Assembly: GCF_000226565.1 (NCBI RefSeq)
Contig: NC_016041.1
Coordinates: forward strand, 2,294,001-2,358,000
DNA: 64,000 bases
Source: Glaciecola nitratireducens FR1064
GTDB lineage: Bacteria; Pseudomonadota; Gammaproteobacteria; Enterobacterales; Alteromonadaceae
Direction: 5' to 3'
This document shows positions 17,632 through 27,056 of this stretch, one piece after another. The notes beneath the pieces were generated by a model. That model ran no database searches, had not been told where the DNA came from, and saw only the letters and a program-made list of their open reading frames with translations. The position numbers and the translations under genes are program-made. The first letter of the stretch is position 1; each line of letters opens with the position of its first letter.

Positions 17632-19590
17632 ATGGCACCAAAGCGTCAAACAATAAGAGATCATTCAGCAGAAGCGAACCTGGTTGCCAGACGTACCGTG
17701 GTTTCTATCATATTTGTTTGCATCCTGATGTCTGTTATTATTGTAAACTTATACCAGCTGCAGGTTCGGCAATACGAAGATTATCAAACTCGCTCCAATG
17801 GCAACAGAATTAAAGTATTGCCCGTTGCACCAAACCGCGGGTTGATATATGACCGCAATGGCGAAATACTCGCCGAAAATAAGCCCGTATTCAGTTTAGA
17901 AGTGACTCCCGAAGAAGTCGATAATCTGGACGACACGATCCAACAACTGTCAGTACTGATGTCCTTAACGGACAGCGAAATCAAAGAATTCAAAAGCGGT
18001 TTGAAAAGACAGCGTCGTTTCAAACCGCTTTCAATTAGACAGCAACTTTCGCATGAAGATGTTGCTCTTTTCTCTGCCAAGCAGCATCAATTCCCGGGTG
18101 TGAGCATTGAAGCAAGGCTATCACGAAATTATCCCTTCAAAGACACCCTCACCCACACGCTGGGTTATGTTGCAAGAATAAATAAAAAGGATTTAGCTAA
18201 TCTAGAGGAGAATGACCAGCTTGCAAACTACGCTGCCACTCATGATATCGGTAAACAAGGTGTAGAGAAATTTCACGAACGAACGCTGCACGGCGTCGTC
18301 GGCTATCAGCAAGTAGAGGTTAATAATCAAGGCCGAATTATCCGAGTATTAAGTTTTGAACCGCCTTTGCCAGGCAAGGATATTGTGCTAAATATCGATA
18401 TAAACATGCAAAAGAAAGCACAAGAAGTACTTGCTGGAAGAAGAGGTTCGGTTGTTGTCACGGATCCAAACGATGGCAGTGTTTTGGCGCTATATAGCAG
18501 CCCAAGCTATGATCCAAACTTGTTTGTGCATGGCATAAGCCAAAAAGAATACGGCAAACTTCTCGCGTCCAAAAACAGCCCGCTTCTCAATCGCGCAACG
18601 CAAGGCCGGTATCCGCCAGCTTCAACAATAAAACCACTTTTAGCTTTAGTGGGCCTTGAGGAAGGCGTGATTGACGAAGCCACTGAGATACGTGATCGTG
18701 GTACCTACCGTTTAAAGAACGTCGACCATGTTTGGCGTGATTGGAAGAAATATGGGCATGGGATGGTCGACGTAACTAAATCTATTGAAGTGTCATGTGA
18801 TATTTTTTACTACGATTTAGCTTTTAAATTAGGTATCGACCGAATCAGTGACTCAATGCAATTGTTTGGCTTTGGTAGACGCACTGGTATCGATCTGATG
18901 GAAGAATCTGGCGCGAACATGCCGAGTCGAGGCTGGAAAAGAGCGCGCTTCAACGAGCCATGGTATATTGGTGACACCATACCTGTCGGAATTGGTCAAA
19001 GCTACTGGAACGCCACGCCACTACAGTTGGCTCAATCACTGAACTTTCTCATCAATAAAGGGCAGCGCCACACTCCTCGCCTAATCAAGGGCTATATGGT
19101 TGAAGGTGCCGTAAATAAATTACCTATCGAAATACAATCTCCCATTCCTGTCGTTGATGAACACAATTGGGATATCGTGCTGGATGCGCTTTACGGAACA
19201 GTTAATCGTGATCATGGCACGGCGCATACCGCGTTTAGAAATACAGATTATATTTCAGCAGGAAAAACCGGAACAGCACAGCTATTTTCCGTTGCTCAAG
19301 ATGCTGAATACGAGGAAGAGAATGTATCCGCTCGCCTAAAAGATAATGCAATGTACATAGGCTACGCACCCTTCGTTGACCCTGAAATTAGCATCTCAGT
19401 AGTAATTGAAAACGCTGGCGGTGGCAGTTCGAATGCGGCACCAGCTGCAAGGATAGTAATGGATTATTATTTTAGTGAAATAAAACCCAAAGGGATTGCC
19501 CTAAAGACAAACCAAGATGGCTCTGCGGGTGCAACACAATACCCACCGAAAGTTGCAGCGACAATTATGACGGAGACTAACGGTGGCTGA
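17632..19590 (+). CDS. mrdA: Peptidoglycan D,D-transpeptidase MrdA (PBP2)
   Basis: Elongation-specific transpeptidase of the rod complex, anchored in the inner membrane with a periplasmic catalytic domain. 652 residues: one N-terminal transmembrane helix (about 21-41), a dimerisation/pedestal region (RGLIYDRNGEILAEN near 69-83), and the transpeptidase domain with SxxK at S331-K334 (STIK), the SxN-equivalent SCD (388-390) and KTG at 545-547. A short Gly/Ala-rich cytoplasm-distal tail ends the protein. The rodA start codon lies inside its last codons, so the two are translated together. Confidence 0.97.
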   Translation: MAPKRQTIRDHSAEANLVARRTVVSIIFVCILMSVIIVNLYQLQVRQYEDYQTRSNGNRIKVLPVAPNRGLIYDRNGEILAENKPVFSLEVTPEEVDNLDDTIQQLSVLMSLTDSEIKEFKSGLKRQRRFKPLSIRQQLSHEDVALFSAKQHQFPGVSIEARLSRNYPFKDTLTHTLGYVARINKKDLANLEENDQLANYAATHDIGKQGVEKFHERTLHGVVGYQQVEVNNQGRIIRVLSFEPPLPGKDIVLNIDINMQKKAQEVLAGRRGSVVVTDPNDGSVLALYSSPSYDPNLFVHGISQKEYGKLLASKNSPLLNRATQGRYPPASTIKPLLALVGLEEGVIDEATEIRDRGTYRLKNVDHVWRDWKKYGHGMVDVTKSIEVSCDIFYYDLAFKLGIDRISDSMQLFGFGRRTGIDLMEESGANMPSRGWKRARFNEPWYIGDTIPVGIGQSYWNATPLQLAQSLNFLINKGQRHTPRLIKGYMVEGAVNKLPIEIQSPIPVVDEHNWDIVLDALYGTVNRDHGTAHTAFRNTDYISAGKTGTAQLFSVAQDAEYEEENVSARLKDNAMYIGYAPFVDPEISISVVIENAGGGSSNAAPAARIVMDYYFSEIKPKGIALKTNQDGSAGATQYPPKVAATIMTETNGG

Positions 19591-20698
19591 AGCAAAGTTT
19601 ACAACCATAAAAACGACTATGCTCGAGCGCATTCATATTGATGGCTTTTTGTTGTTCGCACTAGTTTGCCTAATGGGTATTGGACTTGTGACCATCTATA
19701 GCTCTGGAGGACAAGACTGGGATTTGGTAAATAGACAGCTAACACGCCTTGGTATTGCCCTCATCGTTATGTTCATTCTTGCCCAAATTCCGCCCATGGC
19801 ATACAGGCGCCTGGCGGTTTATTTCTATAGCTTTGGGCTTATTATGCTCATTCTTGTTCTTCTTGTAGGCGTTGTCGGAAAAGGCGCTCAGCGCTGGTTG
19901 GACTTAGGCGTAATTCGTTTTCAACCCTCTGAAGTAATGAAGTTAGCTGTTCCACTTATGGTTGCTTGGTACATTAGTAAATTTAACTTACCGCCTCGCG
20001 CTCGTAATATCGCGATTGGCTTTGTGCTCGTCTTCATTCCGACCATCCTGATTGCTAAACAGCCTGATTTAGGTACCAGCCTCTTGGTCGCAAGTTCAGG
20101 TATATTTGCTCTGTTTCTGTCGGGCATGTCCTGGCGTTTAATCGGTTTAATAAGCGCGTTAGGCGGCGCATTCGCGCCAATAATGTGGTTCTTCTTGATG
20201 CAAGGCTATCAGAAGCAGCGCGTTCTCACCTTCTTAAACCCAGAAAGTGACCCTCTGGGCTCTGGTTATCATATTATCCAGTCCAAAATAGCCATAGGCT
20301 CCGGCGGTGTCAGCGGAAAAGGCTGGCTGCAGGGCACTCAATCTCAACTCGAATTTTTGCCTGAACGACACACCGACTTTATTTTCGCTGTTTTTAGTGA
20401 AGAATTTGGTCTGATTGGGGTTATAGGACTCTTGTTTATCTACATGTGTATTATTATTCGTGGACTAATGATTGCAAATTATGCCCAAGACGCCTTTAGT
20501 AAATTGCTGGCTGGCAGTTTAACCTTAACCTTCTTTGTATATGTTTTCGTTAATATGGGAATGGTTTCCGGCTTATTGCCTGTTGTTGGGGTTCCGTTGC
20601 CGCTTGTCAGCTATGGCGGAACATCAATGGTGACCTTGCTAGCAGGCTTTGGTATTCTGATGTCAATCAGTACGCAAAAGCGATTAATGTCCCGCTAA
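19583..20698 (+). CDS. mrdB: Peptidoglycan glycosyltransferase MrdB (RodA)
   Basis: SEDS-family polymerase that builds glycan strands with PBP2 during side-wall growth. A 371-residue integral membrane protein with about ten helices. The SEDS signatures QPDLGTSLLV, FLPERHTDFIFAVFSEEFG and the C-terminal PLVSYGGTSMVTLLAGFGI are present. The start is GTG at 19583 with GGAG seven bases upstream, overlapping the mrdA end by eight bases. A later ATG (near 19619, MLERIHIDG) is a less likely alternative. Confidence 0.96.
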   Translation: MAEAKFTTIKTTMLERIHIDGFLLFALVCLMGIGLVTIYSSGGQDWDLVNRQLTRLGIALIVMFILAQIPPMAYRRLAVYFYSFGLIMLILVLLVGVVGKGAQRWLDLGVIRFQPSEVMKLAVPLMVAWYISKFNLPPRARNIAIGFVLVFIPTILIAKQPDLGTSLLVASSGIFALFLSGMSWRLIGLISALGGAFAPIMWFFLMQGYQKQRVLTFLNPESDPLGSGYHIIQSKIAIGSGGVSGKGWLQGTQSQLEFLPERHTDFIFAVFSEEFGLIGVIGLLFIYMCIIIRGLMIANYAQDAFSKLLAGSLTLTFFVYVFVNMGMVSGLLPVVGVPLPLVSYGGTSMVTLLAGFGILMSISTQKRLMSR

Positions 20699-20750
20699 AT
20701 AACGTGGCAATAAAACAAAACAACAATAACGATAAAATAATGGCAACGGA

Positions 20751-21704
20751 ATGAATACGCTAAACAAATATACAATATTGGTAATAGCTCTTTCAGGCTT
20801 AAGCGCTTGTAGTATCAACAATAGTCGATATTCGCAAAAACAAGACAGCGCGCCTGAGTTCCATTACGGCGACTTAGAGCTCGCGGATGCGACACCCAGA
20901 TATGAACCCTACGCGCCAGCTAACTTTCGCCCCTACACGGTGCTGGGTCAATATTATACGCCAATGCTGACAGCAAAAGGTTACGAAGAACATGGTGAAG
21001 CCTCATGGTATGGGCAGAAGTTTCATGGACATTTAACCTCTAATGGCGAAGTTTATGATATGTTTTCAATGACGGCGGCGCATAAAACATTGCCCTTACC
21101 TTCCTTTGTGAAAGTAACCAACTTAGATAATCAAAAAATAGCGATTGTTCGTGTTAACGACAGGGGCCCATTTCACCCCGGTCGTGTCATCGACTTGTCG
21201 TATGCTGCGGCTAAAAAGTTAGATGTATTGTCGACAGGCGTTGCTAACGTAAAAGTTGAAGTTGTTCATATCGATGAAGATGGCATCATGACCGTTGGTG
21301 CTGGCGCACCGCAGCAGCCAGAAATACCGCCATCTTTGGCTCAACCCGAATCAAACGCAGTCATGGTTGCTCAAGCAAATACTAAAACAACCATGGAAGA
21401 CCGAGTAGAACTTGAATCTGCAGCGCCGCCAATTTCGAATGCCTTAGCATCGGTGATGGCTGGTAGCGACAAAAAAAGTCAAATTTTTGTACAAGTTGCT
21501 GCGTTTTCTGACGCTGAAAAAGTAAGCGAACTGTCTGAAGGATTAGCACGCCTCTATCAGGTTCCTACTGACGCACCGTTAATTGATAACATCTATAGAT
21601 TAAGGCTTGGCCCATTAATAAATGAACAAAAAGCAGAAAAGTTAATCCAAGATCTGAGAAGCATCGGTTTCGACAGTGCATTTCAGATCCTGTCGGCTGA
21701 TTGA
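20751..21704 (+). CDS. rlpA: Septal ring lytic transglycosylase RlpA, lipoprotein
   Basis: Outer-membrane lipoprotein that cleaves denuded glycan at the division septum. 317 residues: signal with lipobox LSAC (Cys20), a double-psi beta-barrel domain (about 83-180; GEASWYGQKFHGHLTSNGE, the AAHKTLPLPSFVKVTN block and the RVNDRGPFHPGRVIDLS block with the catalytic region), a Pro/Ala/Thr-rich linker, and a C-terminal SPOR domain (about 242-317, starting KSQIFVQVAAF) that binds septal glycan. It follows mrdB by 52 bp, as in E. coli. Confidence 0.95.
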   Translation: MNTLNKYTILVIALSGLSACSINNSRYSQKQDSAPEFHYGDLELADATPRYEPYAPANFRPYTVLGQYYTPMLTAKGYEEHGEASWYGQKFHGHLTSNGEVYDMFSMTAAHKTLPLPSFVKVTNLDNQKIAIVRVNDRGPFHPGRVIDLSYAAAKKLDVLSTGVANVKVEVVHIDEDGIMTVGAGAPQQPEIPPSLAQPESNAVMVAQANTKTTMEDRVELESAAPPISNALASVMAGSDKKSQIFVQVAAFSDAEKVSELSEGLARLYQVPTDAPLIDNIYRLRLGPLINEQKAEKLIQDLRSIGFDSAFQILSAD

Positions 21705-21860
21705 TTCAACTGACAATCTAACAACTTCGTCATTATTGCTTGTCATAACGAATACAGAATTAATAAAAAATAGGCTGAATCACTAGCCGTCCACAGGTGG
21801 ATTGATATAAAATCCACGTTTACTAGATCACGTGATTGCATGCTCATTAAGAAAGCAACT

Positions 21861-21893
21861 CAAGGTCACCGAAAGATTAGGTGCTATACCTTG
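21861..21893 (+). other. Hairpin in the dacA leader
   Basis: CAAGGT-CACC (21861-21870) can pair with GGTG (21880-21883) and, across a four-base bulge, ACCTTG (21888-21893), leaving a nine-base loop GAAAGATTA. It ends 49 bases before the dacA ATG. The 238-base rlpA-dacA spacer also has GTGGAT/ATCCAC arms near 21797-21817 and the palindrome ATCACGTGAT (21827-21836). There is no T run, so it is not a standard terminator; a leader RNA structure is possible. Confidence 0.35.
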
Positions 21894-21942
21894 AAAGTCG
21901 ATGCACACAGATGATAAAAACCTCAAAAGAATGGTTGAATAA

Positions 21943-23097
21943 ATGCGCTTAAAAATAGTTTATACGTTACTTCTTGCAGCATCTTGCTTCTTTGCAAATG
22001 CGGCGATTGTTATTCCTCCCCCACCCAGTGTGGCGGCAGGCGGTTATATGTTGGTGGATCACAACACAGGTCATATCATCGCTGAAAAAAATATTGATAT
22101 GCGACTTGCACCAGCAAGTTTGACCAAAATCATGACCATCTATGTCATCGGTAAAGAGATTAAGGCAGGTAATATTAGTCTGACTGACATGGTGACAATA
22201 TCCGAGAATGCATGGGCCAAGAACTTCCCAGACTCTTCAAAGATGTTCATTGAAGTCGGAACCAAAGTGTCGGTTGAAGATTTGCTTATGGGCATTGTCG
22301 TTCAATCAGGCAACGACGCCTGTGTTGCAATGGCAGAACACATTGCTGGCAGCGAGGATGCATTTGCTAGCATGATGAACGCACATGCTCAAAGTCTCGG
22401 CATGAACGCCAGTAACTTTGTCAACAGCCATGGTTTGCACGATGCAGATCATTACACATCACCGCGCGACATGGCGACTCTGTCATCGGCTTTAATTTCC
22501 GAATTACCAGAGGCTTACGCCTTATACAGTATCAAAGAGTTCACATACAACGGTATTAAGCAATTTAATCGTAACAGTTTGCTTTGGGATAAGAGCCTTA
22601 ACGTAGATGGAATAAAGACAGGTCACACGTCGGACGCAGGATATAGTTTGATTACCTCAGCCACCCAAGGCGACATGCGTTTAGTGTCTGTCGTTATGGG
22701 TACCGACAGCGAACGCTCTCGTAAAGTTGAAAATAAGAAACTATTGCGCTACGGATTCCGTTTCTTTGAGTCAGTAACGCCTTACCAAGCAGGCGATAGC
22801 TTTGTTGCTCATCGCATTTATATGGGTGACCGTGAGACTGTGGAGTTAGGTCTGAACCAATCAACGCCAATTACGATACCGCGCGGTCAGGCAAGCAAAT
22901 TGAAAGCGCACTTCGAGCTAAGCCAGAGTCTTGAAGCACCCGTTGAGAAAGGACAAGTTGTTGGTCAATTATTTTTACAATTAGAAGGTGAAAATGTTGC
23001 CACCTACCCCTTAGTCACACTGCATGAAGTGCAGGAAGGCGGCTTGATTGAAAAAGCGATGGATTGGTTTTCCTTAAAAATGGGATTTGAGAGTTAA
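21943..23097 (+). CDS. dacA: D-alanyl-D-alanine carboxypeptidase (PBP5 type)
   Basis: Trims the terminal D-Ala from pentapeptide stems in the periplasm and so limits cross-linking. 384 residues: Sec signal (about 1-20), penicillin-binding domain with S59-K62 (SLTK), SGN (122-124) and KTG (225-227), a beta-rich C-terminal domain, and an amphipathic end (GGLIEKAMDWFSLKMG) that anchors PBP5 to the inner membrane. It starts an operon-like run with ybeD two bases later, as in E. coli. Confidence 0.96.
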   Translation: MRLKIVYTLLLAASCFFANAAIVIPPPPSVAAGGYMLVDHNTGHIIAEKNIDMRLAPASLTKIMTIYVIGKEIKAGNISLTDMVTISENAWAKNFPDSSKMFIEVGTKVSVEDLLMGIVVQSGNDACVAMAEHIAGSEDAFASMMNAHAQSLGMNASNFVNSHGLHDADHYTSPRDMATLSSALISELPEAYALYSIKEFTYNGIKQFNRNSLLWDKSLNVDGIKTGHTSDAGYSLITSATQGDMRLVSVVMGTDSERSRKVENKKLLRYGFRFFESVTPYQAGDSFVAHRIYMGDRETVELGLNQSTPITIPRGQASKLKAHFELSQSLEAPVEKGQVVGQLFLQLEGENVATYPLVTLHEVQEGGLIEKAMDWFSLKMGFES

Positions 23098-23099
23098 TT

Positions 23100-23369
23100 A
23101 TGACATTGGATACAAAGTTTGACGAAATTTTAGAGTTTCCCTGCTTCCAAACCTTTAAAGTCATGGGAGTTGCCGACCCAAGTTTGCCTGACGTTGTTAT
23201 CTCGTGTCTGCAGCAGCATGCGCCCGGTGATTATTCACCTAGCATTAAGCCAAGCAGCAAGGGCAACTATCATTCACTATCAATAAAAGTGAAAGTAACT
23301 AGTAAAGACCATATGGAAACAATTTACACAGAGATCTCCAGTCTTGAGCTGGTTAGGTTCGTGCTCTGA
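23100..23369 (+). CDS. ybeD: DUF493 family protein YbeD
   Basis: An 89-residue protein of the YbeD family. The segments [15 protein letters not shown], a central [25 protein letters not shown] and the C-terminal end VRFVL match the E. coli protein, which has an ACT-like ferredoxin fold. Its role is not established; the fold suggests ligand or protein binding. It lies between dacA and lipB, the conserved place. Confidence 0.93.
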   Translation: MTLDTKFDEILEFPCFQTFKVMGVADPSLPDVVISCLQQHAPGDYSPSIKPSSKGNYHSLSIKVKVTSKDHMETIYTEISSLELVRFVL

Positions 23370-23374
23370 TTTCT

Positions 23375-24019
23375 ATGCAATCAACCATCATTCGCCAATT
23401 AGGTTCGCAATCATATCGTCCAATTTGGCAGAAAATGCAGGAGTTTACTGACCAAAGAACGCCAGAAACAGCTGATGAAATTTGGTTAGTGGAACATACG
23501 CCCGTTTTTACTCAAGGCCAAGCCGGCAAGGCTGAGCATATCCTTGCACCTGGCGACATTCCCGTTGTGCAAGTAGACAGAGGTGGGCAAGTAACCTATC
23601 ACGGTCCGGGTCAACAAATGCTGTACATTCTAATTGACGTGCGCAGAAACAAATTGGGGGTTCGTCACCTAGTTAATGGCTTAGAAAACTGTATCGTTAA
23701 CTTAATGGCTGACTATGGCATCGAAGCTTACGCTAAAAAGGATGCTCCCGGCGTTTATGTCAATGAGCAGAAGCTATGCTCTGTTGGCTTAAGAATTCGC
23801 AAAGGATGTTCTTTTCATGGTCTAGCACTAAACGTAAATATGGATCTACGTCCTTTCGGGCGCATAAATCCGTGTGGCTATGCAGGCATGGAAATGATAG
23901 ATTGTGCCGCACTAGGTGGTCCTGATTCACTAGAGATTGCAGGCCCTAAAATAGTTGATCACTTTTGCTCGCTATTGGGTATTAAGCATAAAGAATATAG
24001 AGAAGGTTTTGATGAATAA
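23375..24019 (+). CDS. lipB: Octanoyl-[acyl-carrier-protein]:protein octanoyltransferase
   Basis: Moves octanoate from ACP to the lipoyl domains of 2-oxoacid dehydrogenases and GcvH, the first step of lipoate assembly. 214 residues. The signature [11 protein letters not shown] (71-80), catalytic Lys in [12 protein letters not shown] (K133) and catalytic Cys in [11 protein letters not shown] (C167) are intact. It starts five bases after ybeD and overlaps lipA by eight bases. Confidence 0.97.
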   Translation: MQSTIIRQLGSQSYRPIWQKMQEFTDQRTPETADEIWLVEHTPVFTQGQAGKAEHILAPGDIPVVQVDRGGQVTYHGPGQQMLYILIDVRRNKLGVRHLVNGLENCIVNLMADYGIEAYAKKDAPGVYVNEQKLCSVGLRIRKGCSFHGLALNVNMDLRPFGRINPCGYAGMEMIDCAALGGPDSLEIAGPKIVDHFCSLLGIKHKEYREGFDE

Positions 24020-24974
24020 TTCACGTTCAGAAGCGGGTGTAAAACTTCGCGATGATGAGAAACTAAAACACATTCCGATCACCATTGTTCCGACCGAAAA
24101 GGAACAGATGCTGCGCAAACCATCGTGGATCAAAATAAAGCTGCCTCGAACAACAGATCGCATCGACCACATCAAATCAACGCTGCGCAAAAATAACTTA
24201 CATTCGGTATGTGAAGAAGCCAGCTGCCCTAACCTTGCGGAATGCTTTAATAAAGGCACCGCGACGTTCATGATATTGGGTGACATTTGTACTCGTCGCT
24301 GCCCATTCTGTGATGTTGCGCACGGTAAACCCCTACCACCAAGCGCAGAGGAACCTATTAAGTTAGCAAAGACCATTGCGGAGATGAAATTGAGCTACGT
24401 GGTGATCACATCAGTTGATCGCGACGATCTTCGTGACGGCGGCGCTCAACACTTCGTTGATTGCATAAATGCAATTCGCGAACACAGCCCGAGCACCAAA
24501 ATTGAAGTTTTGGTTCCTGATTTCAGAGGCCGTATGGACCGAGCCTTGGAGATATTTCAAAACGGCGTTCCAGACGTGTTTAACCATAATTTAGAAACCA
24601 TTCCCCGTTTATACAGAGAGTGTCGCCCTGGGGCAAACTATCAGTGGTCGCTTGATTTGCTGCGCAAATTCAAAGAGCAGCACCCTACAATCCCGACAAA
24701 ATCAGGATTGATGATGGGAATGGGCGAAGAGTCCGAAGAGATGCAAAAAGTATTAGATGATCTTCGCACTCACAATGTCGACATGCTGACTCTTGGTCAA
24801 TATTTACAGCCAAGTAAACACCATTTCCCAGTTAAGCGCTATGTGCCGCCTGCAGAGTTTGACGCGCTTGGAGAATACGCAAATTCGATTGGTTTCTCGC
24901 ACGCAGCATGCGGTCCAATGGTGCGCTCTAGCTACCATGCCGACAAGCAAGCTGAAGGTGTAGAAGCGAAATAA
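24012..24974 (+). CDS. lipA: Lipoyl synthase (radical SAM)
   Basis: Inserts two sulfurs into protein-bound octanoyl groups. The auxiliary 4Fe-4S cluster cysteines C67, C72 and C78 ([12 protein letters not shown]) and the radical-SAM cysteines C93, C97 and C100 (CTRRCPFC) are all present. I choose the ATG at 24012, overlapping the lipB end, which gives 320 residues (E. coli 321). An in-frame upstream start inside lipB would add 19 unlikely residues. Confidence 0.97.
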   Translation: MNNSRSEAGVKLRDDEKLKHIPITIVPTEKEQMLRKPSWIKIKLPRTTDRIDHIKSTLRKNNLHSVCEEASCPNLAECFNKGTATFMILGDICTRRCPFCDVAHGKPLPPSAEEPIKLAKTIAEMKLSYVVITSVDRDDLRDGGAQHFVDCINAIREHSPSTKIEVLVPDFRGRMDRALEIFQNGVPDVFNHNLETIPRLYRECRPGANYQWSLDLLRKFKEQHPTIPTKSGLMMGMGEESEEMQKVLDDLRTHNVDMLTLGQYLQPSKHHFPVKRYVPPAEFDALGEYANSIGFSHAACGPMVRSSYHADKQAEGVEAK

Positions 24975-24979
24975 CGACT

Positions 24980-25918
24980 ATGAGCAAAATCTACGTACTG
25001 CATGAAAATAACGAGTGGACTATTCACTTGCAGAACAGGTTGGAAGAATTAAGTCTACCCTACGAGCTTTGGCACTTGGATGAAGGTGTCATAGACTTGT
25101 CCAGCGAGCCGCCCGAGGGCGTTTTCTACAATCGAATCAGTGCTTCTTCACACACCCGAGACCATCGCTTTGCTCCTGAATTCACAGAAGCAGTGCTTGC
25201 TTGGTTGGAGCGTCACGGTCGTATAGTGGTAAACGGCACCAGAGCGCTGCGCTTAGAAGTGAGTAAAGTAAATCAGTACATGGCGCTTAATGCGGGCGGT
25301 ATCCAAACACCAAAAACACTCGCCGCAGTAGGTAAAAAGCACATTATCGATGCCGCTAATTCACTAGGCATGCCTTCTTTTATCACTAAGCATAACCGAG
25401 CAGGCAAAGGTCAAGGAGTGCAGCTGTTTCATTCTGTTAATGCACTACAAGATTATATTGACGGTGCGAATTTTGATGAACCCGTTGACGGTATTACTTT
25501 GATCCAACAATATATTGAATCGCCCGAATCCTTCATCATTAGACATGAATTTATTGGTGGCAAATTCCTTTATGGCGTCAAAGTTGATACATCTGAAGGC
25601 TTTGAACTTTGCCCCGCAGATGCTTGCTCTATTGACGATATGTTTTGTCCGACGGATAAGCCACAAACAGCAGCTACCGCAAAGTTCGAAATTCTCAAGA
25701 ACTACCGTCCAGCATTTATTGATGCCTACGAGGCGTTCTTGCAAGAAAATGATATTCAAGTAGCTGGTATCGAAGCTATACAAGATGCAGATGGCATCAG
25801 CTATGCCTATGACGTTAATACAAACACAAACTACAACTCTGATGCAGAAAAAATAGCAGGACAATTTGCAATGCTAGAATTAGCAAAATACCTTGCAGCA
25901 CGTTTGCAAGAGAGTTGA
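24980..25918 (+). CDS. RimK-like ATP-grasp ligase of unknown substrate
   Basis: 312 residues. The N-terminal part (LHENNEWTIHLQNRLEELSLPYELW) is a pre-ATP-grasp domain. The middle has ATP-grasp features: ITKHNRAGKGQGVQLF for nucleotide binding, IQQYIESPESFIIRHEFIGGKFLYGVKV, and the C-terminal metal-binding EAIQDADGISYAYDVNTNTNYN. ATP-grasp enzymes of this kind join a carboxylate to an amine using ATP, as in RimK or glutathione-type ligases. The substrate is not identifiable. It starts five bases after lipA and overlaps or abuts the PLP gene that follows, so the two are probably co-translated. Confidence 0.8.
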   Translation: MSKIYVLHENNEWTIHLQNRLEELSLPYELWHLDEGVIDLSSEPPEGVFYNRISASSHTRDHRFAPEFTEAVLAWLERHGRIVVNGTRALRLEVSKVNQYMALNAGGIQTPKTLAAVGKKHIIDAANSLGMPSFITKHNRAGKGQGVQLFHSVNALQDYIDGANFDEPVDGITLIQQYIESPESFIIRHEFIGGKFLYGVKVDTSEGFELCPADACSIDDMFCPTDKPQTAATAKFEILKNYRPAFIDAYEAFLQENDIQVAGIEAIQDADGISYAYDVNTNTNYNSDAEKIAGQFAMLELAKYLAARLQES

Positions 25919-25926
25919 CAGAAAGT

Positions 25927-27039
25927 ATGACGCGTAAACCTTCCCTAGCCTCTCTCAGTATCAATGCCGGTGCGCCTGTAGCAAAGAATGGAAACGCATT
26001 TCGTCATGGCCCTGAATTTGCCAGCACGTTTCATTTATCCGGTGATGTAGATCCTGAGGTTTATCAATACGGTCGATTTGGACAGCCGACTTGGACAAGC
26101 TTAGAAACAGGCTTAGCTGAATTAGAAGGTGGCGATACCGTAATTTTTCCTTCAGGAATGTCTGCTGCCTCAGCAATTTTAACCAGTTTGGTTAAGCCGG
26201 GCGACACAATATTGCTGCCCAGCGACGGCTACGCTCCGGTACGCTATTACACCGAGCATTATCTGGTTAAGTTTGGCGTTAAGTTAAAAACAATTGCAAC
26301 TCGTGAAATCGACAGTTTTGATTTTCACGGCATTACTGTTGCCTTATTGGAAACCCCAAGTAATCCCATGCTGGACACCTTTGATATACGCAAAGCTGCC
26401 AACAAGATCCATCAGCAAGGCGGTATATTAGCCATCGATAACACAACGCTGACATTCTTAGGGCAGTTACCACTAGCTTTGGGCGCAGACATTTCGATGA
26501 GTGCTGATACTAAAGCGGTTAACGGGCACAGCGACGTTGTATTTGGCCACGTTTCAACATTAGATAAAACGATTAGCGACAAAATAAGAAATTGGCGCAA
26601 ATTTTCGGGAAATATTCCTGGGCCTATGGAAACTTGGCTTGTGCACAGAAGCTTATCTACATTAGATGTTAGATTACAACGCATGTGCGACACCGCGATA
26701 CTGTTAGCTGATGCTCTGGAAAAACACGAAAAAGTGCTGTCAATTCGCTTCCCAGGGCTCACATCCGACCCTTCACATGCGATTGCCAAGCAGCAGCAGC
26801 AACTGTTTGGCTTTATTATAAGTTTCGAATTAGAGTCCAAGGAAGCCGCAGATAAATTCTTAGCCGCTTGCAACTTGGTCTATGTAGCAACCAGTTTTGG
26901 TGGCGTGCACAGCATCGCTGAGCGGCGTGCTCGCTGGGGAACTGACCAGATACCAGAAGGTGTTATCAGATTCAGCGTTGGATGTGAGCGTCACGAAGAT
27001 CTAATTAATGATGTAATAGCTGCGTTAGATAGCCTTTAA
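25927..27039 (+). CDS. Trans-sulfuration family PLP enzyme (MetC/CGS-like)
   Basis: About 370 residues of the Cys/Met metabolism fold-type I family. Visible landmarks: YGRFGQPTWTSLETGLAELEGG (phosphate-contacting Tyr-x-Arg region), FPSGMSAASAIL, LLETPSNPMLD, the Asp of IDNTT that contacts the PLP ring, the Schiff-base Lys in SADTKAVNGHSDVVFG, and a C-terminal TSFGGVHS plus FSVGCER. Members act as cystathionine beta- or gamma-lyase or as cystathionine synthase, and the sequence does not settle which. ATG at 25927 is given; TTG at 25915, overlapping the ligase stop by four bases, is a possible coupled start. It converges on ansA. Confidence 0.85.
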   Translation: MTRKPSLASLSINAGAPVAKNGNAFRHGPEFASTFHLSGDVDPEVYQYGRFGQPTWTSLETGLAELEGGDTVIFPSGMSAASAILTSLVKPGDTILLPSDGYAPVRYYTEHYLVKFGVKLKTIATREIDSFDFHGITVALLETPSNPMLDTFDIRKAANKIHQQGGILAIDNTTLTFLGQLPLALGADISMSADTKAVNGHSDVVFGHVSTLDKTISDKIRNWRKFSGNIPGPMETWLVHRSLSTLDVRLQRMCDTAILLADALEKHEKVLSIRFPGLTSDPSHAIAKQQQQLFGFIISFELESKEAADKFLAACNLVYVATSFGGVHSIAERRARWGTDQIPEGVIRFSVGCERHEDLINDVIAALDSL

Positions 27040-27056
27040 GCAGCCCAAAATGAGCG

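Noticed and set aside
23955-24011. Upstream extension of lipA inside lipB
   Set aside because: It would add 19 residues unlike LipA; the ATG at 24012 gives the family length.
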